Below, in pieces: positions 43,733 to 51,707 of a stretch of DNA of 64,000 nucleotides. The notes beneath the pieces are model-generated. The model worked only from the letters and a program-made list of their open reading frames with translations, was not told the origin of the DNA and did no database searches. A program made the translations under genes and the position numbers. Positions within the stretch are counted from its first letter, which is position 1; each line of letters opens with the position of its first letter. This DNA comes from a virus: the IMG/VR virus record IMGVR_UViG_3300025117_000061, positions 1 to 64,000 of that record. One strand, given 5' to 3'.

Positions 43733-44197
43733 ATGGAGAGACACAGTAAAGCACGTGGGGTCGAGAGAGTAGCTATGGCAATGGCGGCGGCAACGCTGGC
43801 GCTGATTTTCTTCGGGGCACTTTTCCTTCTTCATGGGTGTGCAGGAATGTCCACGAAAGATACGGTGGATTCAATCGCCGAGAAGGCTGGTTTTGCGGCA
43901 TATTCCTACCTTCCCAAGCATAAAGACATCATCGTCACAACCTGCACGGTCAAGGATATTGTTCAGGACAGCGACGACCCGATTGCCATCCAGGGTCTCA
44001 TCTCTGAGCAGATCGGTCGAATTTGGGTCAAAGCGACTGAGAGCGATAAAGTGTTTGTGGCTCTTTTGCTTAACGACATGGTGCGAATCATGGGGCTCAA
44101 GACCACGAATCCCACGATGACAAACGTTGTTGAGTGGCTGAGTGTGCTCGACGCTTTTTGTGGGGGTGTGGACCTGGCCTCGAAGGTGAAGGGATGA
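43733..44197 (+). CDS. Lipoprotein
   Basis: 154 residues after AAGGAGGAAGAGAAAA-ATG. Residues 15-36 form a signal peptide (ATLALIFFGALFLLHGCAGM) with lipobox LHGC. The mature part is helical and acidic, without a known domain. Probably anchored in the host envelope. Could serve lysis (spanin) or virion entry; neither is shown. Confidence 0.65.
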   Translation: MERHSKARGVERVAMAMAAATLALIFFGALFLLHGCAGMSTKDTVDSIAEKAGFAAYSYLPKHKDIIVTTCTVKDIVQDSDDPIAIQGLISEQIGRIWVKATESDKVFVALLLNDMVRIMGLKTTNPTMTNVVEWLSVLDAFCGGVDLASKVKG

Positions 44198-44201
44198 TCC
44201 A

Positions 44202-44498
44202 ATGATGACGGAGAAATGGCAGGCGAACCAACTGGGCAGGTTACTGGTGTCCATAGCGACGTGGGTTACGTTGATTATCGTGGTCGGGCTTTGCTCAAGT
44301 TGTGCTAGCGGTGCCAACATGCGCGAGGCGCGGATCACGGTCAATCTTCCTCCTGGCATGACGGCGATTGCTACTGTTGACGCCGAGGGCAAGGGTGTCC
44401 CCGCAGTCCAGGTAAACATCGGGAACACCACGCGCACGGTGGACATCGAGACGGCGCGGGAGGCTTCGGCTACTATCCCCATGGCGGGGGCGTTGTAA
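44202..44498 (+). CDS. Small lipoprotein or membrane-anchored protein
   Basis: 98 residues from tandem ATG codons. A long N-terminal hydrophobic segment (SIATWVTLIIVVGLCSSCAS) ends in a lipobox-like LCSSC, followed by a beta-rich domain (EARITVNLPPGMTAIATVDA). Follows the other lipoprotein by 4 bases. The pair might be co-functional. Function unknown. Confidence 0.6.
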   Translation: MMTEKWQANQLGRLLVSIATWVTLIIVVGLCSSCASGANMREARITVNLPPGMTAIATVDAEGKGVPAVQVNIGNTTRTVDIETAREASATIPMAGAL

Positions 44499-44502
44499 TC
44501 TC

Positions 44503-44744
44503 ATGTCAATGCGCTGCATGGTAATCACCTTCAAGGTCACTGTGACGATGAAGTCCCAGGGCACCGCAAGCTAAAACGGTCTCATGAGCGGCGCAGATTC
44601 ACCATAGAGTATTTTGCGCCACGGGATGGGGTGTGGCGTAGGTGGACCAAAAAATATGCTACCGAGAGATCCAGGGATGAAGCTGTTACGATGTTGACCG
44701 AGAAATGCCGGTCGATTGGATGGGTGTTTCGAGCTGGAAGATAA
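44503..44744 (+). pseudogene. Small protein apparently split by one missing base
   Basis: ATG 44503 opens MSMRCMVITFKVTVTMKSQG and stops at TAA 44572. One frame over, a well-formed sequence runs on with no start codon: HERRRFTIEYFAPRDGVWRR, WTKKYATERSRDEAVTMLTE, to TAA 44742-44744. One extra base near TAAAACGG would join them into an 80-residue basic protein. Real frameshift or sequence error. Confidence 0.5.
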
Positions 44745-44761
44745 GCTGAGAGGGTAAGGAT

Positions 44762-45154
44762 ATGAGAAAGATGGGACGCAAACTATCGGTTGAGGATTCT
44801 GCCAGGATTTATGACGCAGCCGTGTCGTGCCTCAAAAGCTGTCAGACTATTGGGCACTTGGAGGTAGGCAGGAAATTTGCCAAGAGGGCAATGGCTATAT
44901 TGGAAGAAATGTCATGCAAGAGTGGGGACTTCTGTAGCGAGGCGTATTGGAGCATTCACGGCTTGATTGACAAGACGGAGAAAAGGCTGAACCCCGACAG
45001 TGCGATGATTGCACCGCATAACCCTTTGCGGCAGTTTCCGTATGGGGATTGGAGATATATTGCGGCGATGACTTCTACGCTTCCCAACTGGCTATGGGGT
45101 TTATCTTCTGACGTTCGATGTGGGCCGGCAAACCAGTCCGAAAAAAGGTTTTAA
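44762..45154 (+). CDS. Phage protein, unknown
   Basis: 130 residues after GAGAGGGTAAGGAT-ATG. Helical N-terminal half (SVEDSARIYDAAVSCLKSCQ, KFAKRAMAILEEM); the C-terminal part is Pro/Trp-rich. No motif recognised. Confidence 0.55.
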   Translation: MRKMGRKLSVEDSARIYDAAVSCLKSCQTIGHLEVGRKFAKRAMAILEEMSCKSGDFCSEAYWSIHGLIDKTEKRLNPDSAMIAPHNPLRQFPYGDWRYIAAMTSTLPNWLWGLSSDVRCGPANQSEKRF

Positions 45155-45164
45155 TCACAACAAC

Positions 45165-45311
45165 ATGGAAATGCACCGAATCCTAAACTGCGGCTGTGCG
45201 GCGTGCCGGATGCGAGAGCGAAATGAGCTGTGCGATGCCGAGTCTATGATCTCGCGGCTCGGTTGGATTTGGACTTGGGCGATGAAGCCGTATCGAGACA
45301 TGTGGACGTAG
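45165..45311 (+). CDS. Small Cys-rich protein
   Basis: 48 residues from ATG 45165, without a clear ribosome site. MHRILNCGCAACRMRERNEL has three close Cys; the rest is Trp-rich. A start at 45120 would extend it by 15 residues. Function unknown. Confidence 0.4.
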   Translation: MEMHRILNCGCAACRMRERNELCDAESMISRLGWIWTWAMKPYRDMWT

Positions 45312-45323
45312 GGAGGTGGCAAG

Positions 45324-45620
45324 GTGGACGGATTCCCGCGCAATTGTACCATCTGTGGTACTCGAATACTTGACAAAGAACAATTCCATCGACACACAAG
45401 AATGGCCTCCCATATAAGGGCTCGAGAATCTATGGCGCGAAGAGAAGACGCGAGAAGAGATGCCGAAGCAAAGAACCTCCATGATAAATTAGAGCTGGCG
45501 TCCGCCCTTGAAGGACACAGTTTGTTTCCCGGAGATGAAGTGACCACGAGAGAAGGTCGGGCGTTTAAGGTGGACATCTATGGGAAACTCTTCGAGGTTC
45601 CGTGCGGGAGTGTTGGATGA
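45324..45620 (+). CDS. C2H2 zinc-finger-like protein
   Basis: 98 residues from GTG after GGGAGGTGGCAAG. CTICGTRILDKEQFHRHTRM, ASH has C-x2-C-x12-H spacing plus a second His, like a single zinc finger. A charged helix and a small beta domain (LFPGDEVTTREGRAFKVDIY) follow. Function unknown. Confidence 0.65.
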   Translation: MDGFPRNCTICGTRILDKEQFHRHTRMASHIRARESMARREDARRDAEAKNLHDKLELASALEGHSLFPGDEVTTREGRAFKVDIYGKLFEVPCGSVG

Positions 45621-45635
45621 GAATAAGGTGACATC

Positions 45636-45977
45636 ATGCCAGAATGCAGCGCAGTCCACATCTCAACGAAAGCCGGCTACCGTGAAGGCACGATGGTCCG
45701 TGTCGAGAATCCTGCGGGCCGGTGGATAGAGCGTTGCATTCATTGCGGCGGAACGTGGCTGAGCTTGCGGCCTGGTGAGTTTGAGAGGGAAGTTGAGAGA
45801 AAAACCGAGAGGGAGGGGGATTTTGACCGAGAAATACGAGCCGATGTTCCTGGAAGATCTTGTGAGAAGCGTGAGGTTCGAAAGCAGCGCGAGCCATGCC
45901 CCGATGAGTGCGGAGAATGTGGGGAGCATGGATCTGTCGTCAAACTCAGACATCATGGGAATGGACGATATTATTGA
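45636..45977 (+). CDS. Small zinc-containing protein overlapping the next gene
   Basis: 113 residues. GTMVRVENPAGRWIERCIHC then GGTWLSLRPGEFEREVERKT is a CxxC-containing start; the later part (EPCPDECGECGEHG) may be a shadow, since it overlaps the next frame by 155 bases. There is no strong ribosome site. The real end may be earlier if an indel is present. Confidence 0.45.
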   Translation: MPECSAVHISTKAGYREGTMVRVENPAGRWIERCIHCGGTWLSLRPGEFEREVERKTEREGDFDREIRADVPGRSCEKREVRKQREPCPDECGECGEHGSVVKLRHHGNGRYY

Positions 45978-46128
45978 CGAAGGGTTTTCTCTGGAAGATA
46001 TAAAAGGATGGCAACGGATGGCTTGCCTGGCATGCGAGATTGTTTGGGCTACGCCTCCCAATCCTGTTAGGATGAGTATGCCGTGTGCCAAGTGCGGTGG
46101 GATGGCTCACAATGATGGAGTGTTCTGA
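45823..46128 (+). CDS. Small protein with a C-terminal zinc ribbon
   Basis: 101 residues from TTG after GAGGGAGGGGGATT. An acidic N-terminal half (MDLSSNSDIMGMDDIIDEGF) is followed by ACLACEIVWATPPNPVRMSM, PCAKCGG, a two-CxxC zinc site. Ends in an overlap with the next start. Function unknown. Confidence 0.6.
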   Translation: MTEKYEPMFLEDLVRSVRFESSASHAPMSAENVGSMDLSSNSDIMGMDDIIDEGFSLEDIKGWQRMACLACEIVWATPPNPVRMSMPCAKCGGMAHNDGVF

Positions 46129-46313
46129 TGGGAATTGAACAGCAACTTATAGATCTGGCCGTAAAGATGGCTACTCGAGCCGCAATGAATGGGGTGCCTC
46201 TTTCCGGAATGGTTTGGATTCCACCCGCGTCGGCCACCGATAATCCATTGGGTGTTTTCGTGGTGAAACACTATCAACCGTCAACGACCGAAACGCCGCC
46301 ATGGGATCAATGA
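46128..46313 (+). CDS. Small phage protein
   Basis: 61 residues starting in an overlap with the previous stop. IEQQLIDLAVKMATRAAMNG, then a Pro/Thr-rich end. Function unknown. Confidence 0.55.
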   Translation: MGIEQQLIDLAVKMATRAAMNGVPLSGMVWIPPASATDNPLGVFVVKHYQPSTTETPPWDQ

Positions 46314-46325
46314 GGAAGTGATACA

Positions 46326-46610
46326 ATGACCGAAGAACAACAACGGCTTCCCGAATGCGAAACCAAACCAGCCGGCATGCTTCAGGACGAAAAGGGCAAC
46401 GGCAGCTCCAGCCGACTCGTGAAGGTTATGTGGGTTGCTGGGCTCATTGGAATTCTGAGCATCGTGGCGTGGAGGTCCAATCCGGTGGTTGTTCCCGATG
46501 TCCCCTGGGGTATCGTCATGATTACGCTCATCATCATTGGCGGCGGGGCCGTGGGGAAGTGGATGGAACTTGGCGGGACTTTGCAGGGAATAATGAAAGG
46601 AGAGATGTAA
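46326..46610 (+). CDS. Two-helix membrane protein
   Basis: 94 residues after GAGGAAGTGATACA-ATG. Two hydrophobic stretches at about 31-48 (VKVMWVAGLIGILSIVAW) and 55-75 (VPWGIVMITLIIIGGGAVGK), after a polar N-terminus. Class II holins look like this; the position just before packaging genes is compatible. Not proven. Confidence 0.55.
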   Translation: MTEEQQRLPECETKPAGMLQDEKGNGSSSRLVKVMWVAGLIGILSIVAWRSNPVVVPDVPWGIVMITLIIIGGGAVGKWMELGGTLQGIMKGEM

Positions 46611-46611
46611 C

Positions 46612-46734
46612 ATGGCAAAAAAGTGCATGATGGGTGGTGGTGCGGGAATGCCGAAGGACAAGAAAATGCGGTCAGGCGGCAAGAAGAAGCAGGGTGGAAA
46701 GAAGCAGGGTGGAAAGAAGCAGGGGAAGTCGTAA
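46612..46734 (+). CDS. Small basic Lys/Gly repeat protein
   Basis: 40 residues after AAAGGAGAGATGTAAC-ATG. MAKKCMMGGGAGMPKDKKMR, then KKKQGG-type repeats coded by a 15-base tandem repeat (46684-46725, about 2.8 copies). Similar Lys/Gly-rich peptides occur near terminase genes. It may bind DNA non-specifically. Confidence 0.5.
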   Translation: MAKKCMMGGGAGMPKDKKMRSGGKKKQGGKKQGGKKQGKS

Positions 46735-46738
46735 ACGA

Positions 46739-48595
46739 GTGAGCAACGACAACGACAACGATATAGCGATAAAGCAGCTCAACGAGTTTGCTGTTTTCAT
46801 AAGTTTCAAGCCAACATGGCTTTTGAAGCAATACTTACTTTTGCCTCATAAGTACGACAAAATATGTCTTTTCTGTGGAAATCAGGCAGGAAAATCATGT
46901 CTAATGGCATACTCCTATGCATTAAGGATGTTCGGGAGCCATCCATGTCCCAGAAAAAACCTTTTGTATTTTGAATGTGACAATGGCCACGAGTTCACTC
47001 GCCCAGCGCCATGGCCGGGCTTTCATACTTTTAAGTTGGAGTCGGGCCAATGTTTTTGGACGAAAAACGCCAACGTCCAGCCGAAGCCCATCCTCTTCCC
47101 GGTCAGCATGATATGCCCTGAATGCGGGGGAAAAATAAGGATACATAAGAGGGGCTCTCATGTTTTGCGGATGGCTTCGGAGAATCTCCCGGAAGATAAG
47201 GATGGCGAGGGTGAGGATAGCTCGGAGATCAAAAACAGGACGTATCCCGAGTTCAAGAAGTGGCTTCCTCCTTTCTTGGTGAAGAGGGATATCACGGCTC
47301 GTACCAAGTCCATGATCATCAGGAACATGAACAAGGGGGAGAAGTTCGGGGTTGGAGAAAACGTCGTGGTTTACGATGGCAAGGACATCGTTTTGGAGTT
47401 CATTTCGTATAGCCAGGGGGCTCAATCCGGAGCTGGGTCTCAGCGGGTTTCCGTGGCGTGCGATGAGGAGCCCGACCCGGCGACATGGGAGGAACAGCTT
47501 CCCCGTTTGTTTGCCGAGAATGGAACGATAGAGCTCTTCCTTACGCCGGCCAGGAAGATGACATGGACATATTCCGGATTGTTTGAGCAGGCCGAGATCA
47601 TACTCAGGTCTAAAACCATCCAAGATTTTTATCGAGGGAAGGGGGAGCTAGCAAATGCGGTTCCGTTGACGAGAATGGGCAACCATACCGGGATTGCCGT
47701 TTTCCAGACATCTTCGTATGACAACCCCACTTTGAGCCGTGAAGCCATAGACAGCAAGGCCTCGACTTATGAAGATCCGGAAGTGAAAGAGGCGCGCGTC
47801 TTCGGCATCTTCCACCAGGCTAGCGGCCGAATCTTCAAGATGTATGATCCCAAGATCCACGAGATTGATGAGAACGAGTATTTTCCTCATGGCATCCCGC
47901 ACTTTTGGACGCACGGAAGGGGGATAGACATCCATCCTCATGTGAATTGGGCATGTGGGGCGGCGTCGATGAGTCCGACGAATGAGATGTTTATCTGGGG
48001 GGAGTGCTGGCTTTCTCCAGATAAGTACACGACTTTGGATATTATTTCCGAGTTTGTGAGCCGATGCATGGACTATAGGTTTAAGATCAATCTCGTGGAC
48101 CCAGAGGCGAGAACGATCCAGAAGGACACCATTACTCTCCTGGACGATATCAACCGGATTTCGCTGGAGCTGAAGAAGGCGGGGAATGGGACCGGGGGTT
48201 ACTGGACTCCGTGGGACACCAAGGGGCTTGTGGGGAGGAACGAGATCAAGATGAGGCTCCAGAATAGTCGGCTGGTGGGGAGGCCATTCAATAATCTCGT
48301 TTCTCGGGATGGTGGAAGCAAAAGGCTCCCGACGCTTTGGTTGTTCAGGACATGCAGGAACGCAGCGGAGCACATGCGAAAGTGGTCGTGGGATGTATGG
48401 GCTGATTCCAGAACGTCTTCCATGAAGGATGCCAAGGACACTCCCCAGCAGAAGTACAGCCATTTGAATATGGTGTGGGAGGCGTTGCTAAAGAACCCGT
48501 ACTTCAAGGCGGGCACGACGAATGCTCCGGTTGAGAGGCACGAGGGACGGCAGTATTACAAGTCGGCTACGGGGATTGGTGGCGGCCGGCGATAA
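46739..48595 (+). CDS. terL: Terminase large subunit
   Basis: 618 residues from GTG 46739; the frame is open further left only over the Lys-repeat gene. Walker A is CGNQAGKS (46-53), Walker B VSVACDEE (237-244). Cys pairs (HPCPRKN, FEC, ICPECGG) within the ATPase half suggest a zinc-stabilised insert. The C-terminal nuclease half has GIDIHPHVNWACG, NLVDPEAR and KYSHLNMVWEALL, with acidic residues placed as in the RNase H-like terminase nuclease. It powers DNA packaging and cuts concatemers. The ribosome site is weak, so coupling to the preceding gene is likely. Confidence 0.9.
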   Translation: MSNDNDNDIAIKQLNEFAVFISFKPTWLLKQYLLLPHKYDKICLFCGNQAGKSCLMAYSYALRMFGSHPCPRKNLLYFECDNGHEFTRPAPWPGFHTFKLESGQCFWTKNANVQPKPILFPVSMICPECGGKIRIHKRGSHVLRMASENLPEDKDGEGEDSSEIKNRTYPEFKKWLPPFLVKRDITARTKSMIIRNMNKGEKFGVGENVVVYDGKDIVLEFISYSQGAQSGAGSQRVSVACDEEPDPATWEEQLPRLFAENGTIELFLTPARKMTWTYSGLFEQAEIILRSKTIQDFYRGKGELANAVPLTRMGNHTGIAVFQTSSYDNPTLSREAIDSKASTYEDPEVKEARVFGIFHQASGRIFKMYDPKIHEIDENEYFPHGIPHFWTHGRGIDIHPHVNWACGAASMSPTNEMFIWGECWLSPDKYTTLDIISEFVSRCMDYRFKINLVDPEARTIQKDTITLLDDINRISLELKKAGNGTGGYWTPWDTKGLVGRNEIKMRLQNSRLVGRPFNNLVSRDGGSKRLPTLWLFRTCRNAAEHMRKWSWDVWADSRTSSMKDAKDTPQQKYSHLNMVWEALLKNPYFKAGTTNAPVERHEGRQYYKSATGIGGGRR

Positions 48596-48614
48596 CGAGC
48601 AAGGAGGGGAAAAA

Positions 48615-48845
48615 ATGAAGGCGAAGGCAAGAACGAAAGCAGTAGCGGTGGGAATGATTCTATTTTTTATGGCGTTATTGCTGGTGGGTTGCGCGACGAC
48701 AAGACCAACGGCGACAACCATTGACGGAGTAACGATGGTGACGAATCAAGCCAAGCCGCTCGAGAAAAAGAGTGATGGGCAGCATATCTTCGAGGATATC
48801 GTTGACATTGCGATCATGGCGATAACGATTCCGATTGTGTACTAA
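48615..48845 (+). CDS. Small lipoprotein
   Basis: 76 residues after AAGGAGGGGAAAAA-ATG. AVAVGMILFFMALLLVGCAT is a signal peptide with lipobox LVGC; the mature part is short and polar, ending in a hydrophobic stretch (IVDIAIMAITIPIVY). Located between terminase and portal, an unusual place for a lipoprotein. Function unknown. Confidence 0.65.
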   Translation: MKAKARTKAVAVGMILFFMALLLVGCATTRPTATTIDGVTMVTNQAKPLEKKSDGQHIFEDIVDIAIMAITIPIVY

Positions 48846-48858
48846 GAGGAGAGGGTGT

Positions 48859-49041
48859 GTGAAGACCAGCAGAGTCTATGATTATCATTGCAAACATTGT
48901 GGATACAAGGCAGAGTGCTTCGTATCCTTTGATTGCGACCCGGACGAACAGCATCCGGAATGCCCGTGCTGTCAAGGGAAAATGGACAAGTTGATGCCGG
49001 CCCCGGTGTGGTCGTGGGCTTCGGGGAGTCGAGGTTTTTGA
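48859..49041 (+). CDS. FmdB-type zinc-ribbon protein
   Basis: 60 residues from GTG after AGAGGAGAGGGTGT. YDYHCKHCGYKAECFVSFDC then HPECPCCQGKMDKLMPAPV is the FmdB/zf-ribbon pattern with two CxxC pairs. It overlaps the portal start (TGATG). In some tailed phages a small zinc ribbon sits here. Function unknown. Confidence 0.7.
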   Translation: MKTSRVYDYHCKHCGYKAECFVSFDCDPDEQHPECPCCQGKMDKLMPAPVWSWASGSRGF

Positions 49042-51056
49042 TGGCGAAGAAGAAGACATCCAAGCGCAAGTACGACGAAACCATTGAAGGGGCCATGTGC
49101 TCCGCGATGATGCATGAGTACGAGACCTGTAAGCAGAATCAGCGAGTGGACTTCGATGACTTCGAGTCGTACTTGGCCCTTCTCGATGCCGAGAGGACGG
49201 AGAAAGACTATGATTGGATGTCCGACATTCACATTCCGGAGTTCCTCTCTCACATGCTTACTCAACTCAGCATGGATGTGGATACTTACTATCAATCCAG
49301 GGATTTCGTGGAGTGCTACCTCCAGGACGAGTCAATAGAAGCCCTGCGCGCGTCGGACGCCACAAAGGAGCTTATCAACCGAACGTTGAATCAGCGCTCA
49401 TTGTTTCATTACCTCAAGTTTGTCAGGGCTCGGCTTTTGAACCGGTTGGACGGGAAGGTTTACGCCGAATGCTTGTGGAATCAGCAGAGCAGAAAGGCTA
49501 TCACGGGATACGAGGAGGTTTATCAGGAGCTCGATGTTGACGTTGACGGGAACCCGATAGAAGATCCGGAGACACAGGAGGCCAAGATTGAACTTGTTAA
49601 GAGGCCGGTTTACGGTGAGAAGGTTTTCATTGACCAGTTCGAGTATGAGATCCTTGATCCTCGCAACGTATTCACGGACAACTCCTATGTGTATTCGCTC
49701 CAGCAGAAGCCTTATGTCATAATCAGATCAGAAAAAACGCTGTCTCAGCTCAAGCGGGATAAGGACCGGGCCGGATATTTCAACCTGGACCTGCTGGAGG
49801 AAGTTGGGACCGGGGAAGAGACCGAGACGGCACGGGAGACTTACAACAAGGATGAGAACAAGGAGTACGCTCCTCCCAAGGGAGAGAAGAAATTCGACAT
49901 TCTGAAACGATACGGCGAGGATTGGTGCCTTGTAGATGAAATGGACGACATGGTCGGGCTTCCGAGTAAGGTGAGCCCTGGAGTTGACGAGGACGGGGAG
50001 CCGCTGGAGAAAGCGGAGCTCCATCACGTCATCAAGGAAATAGCCATGTCTGATGGAAGCAGCGGGACGTTGATCGCCTTCCATGTGACTCCGTATCTCG
50101 ACGCCAGCGACATTCCGTACATCCCGGTTATCCGTGGACTTTGCTATCCTCATCCGGTTAATGATGGAGGGTTCGGGGATGCTAAGCATGTGAAGGACCT
50201 GCAAATAGCCATCGACGACACCTTCAATTTGTGCCAGGACGGAACCATGCTGGCGACCATTCCTCTCTTCCAGGGGAAAGAGTTGAGCATAGAGGACAAC
50301 GATTCCCTCTTCGTAGAGCCGGGGCACATTATGAGTGTCAAGGAGATCGGGGACCTTCAGCAATTCCCGATCAGAACGGACATTGGTGGGTCGATGAATC
50401 AGTTGTCGATGCTGTTTTCTAAGATGCAGCAGTTCGACGCGACCTTCCCGACGACCATGGGGGACGTCCCGAGCCGGGCATCCACGACGGCAACGGCCGT
50501 GGCTGGGGCCGAAGGCCGGTCAAATCAGAGATCCAATTTCAAAGCTCTTACCTTCGAGCATACCTTTGACGATCAGCTTTATTGGATGATCCAGCAGATG
50601 ACATGGAGGTTCGCCAAACCAGAAACCGGGTACAAGCTCATGGGCCAGAAGGTTTTACACTTCGATCCCACGAGGGATTATTGGTTCAAGCCGTTATCCC
50701 AGGCGCTGGAAGGAGAGCAGAGCAAACAGGCCAAGATCCGCAACCTGCTTCAATTTATTCAGGCTCTTTCTCCATATTCTCAGCTCTATGCGAACGATCC
50801 TCAGTTCAAGGTGTTCATGAACTACTTGTTCGAAAGAAGCGCAACCTACATGGGTGACGAGGTTGTGAATGTGTCAAGGAAGCTCTTGAACCCCAATGTC
50901 ATGCCTCGGTTGCAGGCGCCTGGGGGAAATGGTCAGCAAGGTGGAGGACCGGCACTCCCCGGAGCGTCATTCGAGGCACCGACCGGGAATCAGAACGGGA
51001 TGCCGCAGAGCGATACAGAGGTCATGGCGAGAGCCAACGCGGGAGGAGGAATGTAA
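49041..51056 (+). CDS. Portal (head-tail connector) protein
   Basis: 671 residues from ATG in the overlap with the zinc gene. The acidic N-terminal part contains LSHMLTQLSMDVDTYYQSRD; a long centre with strands includes DILKRYGEDWCLVDEMDDM and YIPVIRGLCYPHPVND. GFGDAKHVKDLQIAIDDTFN, then IEDNDSLFVEPGHIM and SRASTTATAVAGAEGRSNQR resemble the portal stem region of podovirus-like phages. Gly/Gln-rich tail. Position directly after terminase supports it. It forms the ring through which DNA passes. Confidence 0.75.
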   Translation: MAKKKTSKRKYDETIEGAMCSAMMHEYETCKQNQRVDFDDFESYLALLDAERTEKDYDWMSDIHIPEFLSHMLTQLSMDVDTYYQSRDFVECYLQDESIEALRASDATKELINRTLNQRSLFHYLKFVRARLLNRLDGKVYAECLWNQQSRKAITGYEEVYQELDVDVDGNPIEDPETQEAKIELVKRPVYGEKVFIDQFEYEILDPRNVFTDNSYVYSLQQKPYVIIRSEKTLSQLKRDKDRAGYFNLDLLEEVGTGEETETARETYNKDENKEYAPPKGEKKFDILKRYGEDWCLVDEMDDMVGLPSKVSPGVDEDGEPLEKAELHHVIKEIAMSDGSSGTLIAFHVTPYLDASDIPYIPVIRGLCYPHPVNDGGFGDAKHVKDLQIAIDDTFNLCQDGTMLATIPLFQGKELSIEDNDSLFVEPGHIMSVKEIGDLQQFPIRTDIGGSMNQLSMLFSKMQQFDATFPTTMGDVPSRASTTATAVAGAEGRSNQRSNFKALTFEHTFDDQLYWMIQQMTWRFAKPETGYKLMGQKVLHFDPTRDYWFKPLSQALEGEQSKQAKIRNLLQFIQALSPYSQLYANDPQFKVFMNYLFERSATYMGDEVVNVSRKLLNPNVMPRLQAPGGNGQQGGGPALPGASFEAPTGNQNGMPQSDTEVMARANAGGGM

Positions 51057-51388
51057 TGGCCGACGCACTCCAAAGAGACAAGCTCTCGCAGTTTGTCCAG
51101 TCCTTCGGGAAGAAGCGGACGGTCAACATCCTTTCCACGCTGGGGAAGGGGCAGGCGTTTATTGATGCCATGTCGAGCGTCCCAGGCCAGCAGATCCTTG
51201 GCGAAGCGCAGGCCGAATGGAGTGCCTTGCTGGTCAAGATTGCCAAGCAAGAAGCCACCCCGGAGGATTCGATCAAGTTCAGAGTTTTGGATCAGCTCTT
51301 GGTTTCATGGGCTTCCAAAATCGCCAAGCATTTCGATTATGAGTTGAAGATAGAGGATCAGCTTAAAACCTACAAAGGCGGGAGCTAA
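51056..51388 (+). CDS. Small virion-region protein
   Basis: 110 residues starting in an overlap with the portal stop. Helical (DKLSQFVQSFGKKRTVNILS, KFRVLDQLLVSWASKIAKHF). Possibly a head completion or packaging factor by position only. Confidence 0.6.
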   Translation: MADALQRDKLSQFVQSFGKKRTVNILSTLGKGQAFIDAMSSVPGQQILGEAQAEWSALLVKIAKQEATPEDSIKFRVLDQLLVSWASKIAKHFDYELKIEDQLKTYKGGS

Positions 51389-51389
51389 C

Positions 51390-51548
51390 TTGGACGAGAA
51401 GCAAGTCACGATAGACAGGATAGTTGAGCAGATCAAGGTGTGGATGGACCGGAAGAAGTACGGAAACATCCAGATCAACTTCTTTGCCGGCGGGGTGAGC
51501 AACATCAACTTGAATGAGAGCGTCAAGGTAACCGAAAAGAGGGGATAG
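51390..51548 (+). CDS. Small protein (52 residues)
   Basis: TTG start after GGCGGGAGCTAAC. MDEKQVTIDRIVEQIKVWMD, RKKYGNIQINFFAGGVSNIN is well formed and short. Last gene before an internal promoter. Function unknown. Confidence 0.55.
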   Translation: MDEKQVTIDRIVEQIKVWMDRKKYGNIQINFFAGGVSNINLNESVKVTEKRG

Positions 51549-51558
51549 ATAATTTTTC

Positions 51559-51703
51559 TTGACAACGGCAAGTAACCACGTAATTATATTGGCGTAACTC
51601 TAAGAAGGATACTCCTTCAAGGAATCCTTCGAGACTTATCACACAATCCGCACTCCAAGAGACTCCTATCAAGGCAAGCTTGGAAGCCATGATAGGAGTT
51701 TTT
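51559..51703 (+). promoter_or_regulatory. Promoter candidate with tandem hairpins that hide a ribosome site
   Basis: TTGACA (51559-51564) is followed by an AT-rich stretch with a poor -10 (AATTAT at 17 bp). The region then holds GAAGGAT with ATCCTTC (51604-51610, 51624-51630) and ACTCCTATCA with TGATAGGAGT (51662-51671, 51690-51699) followed by a T run. The second hairpin is a good terminator, and its 3' arm contains the TAGGAG ribosome site of the scaffold gene (ATG 51708). So the same stem could limit both transcription and translation. Confidence 0.5.
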
Positions 51704-51707
51704 CTTT

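Noticed and set aside
42679-46610. Complete lysis cassette
   Set aside because: Membrane proteins and lipoproteins are present, but no endolysin motif was seen, so the label is not justified.
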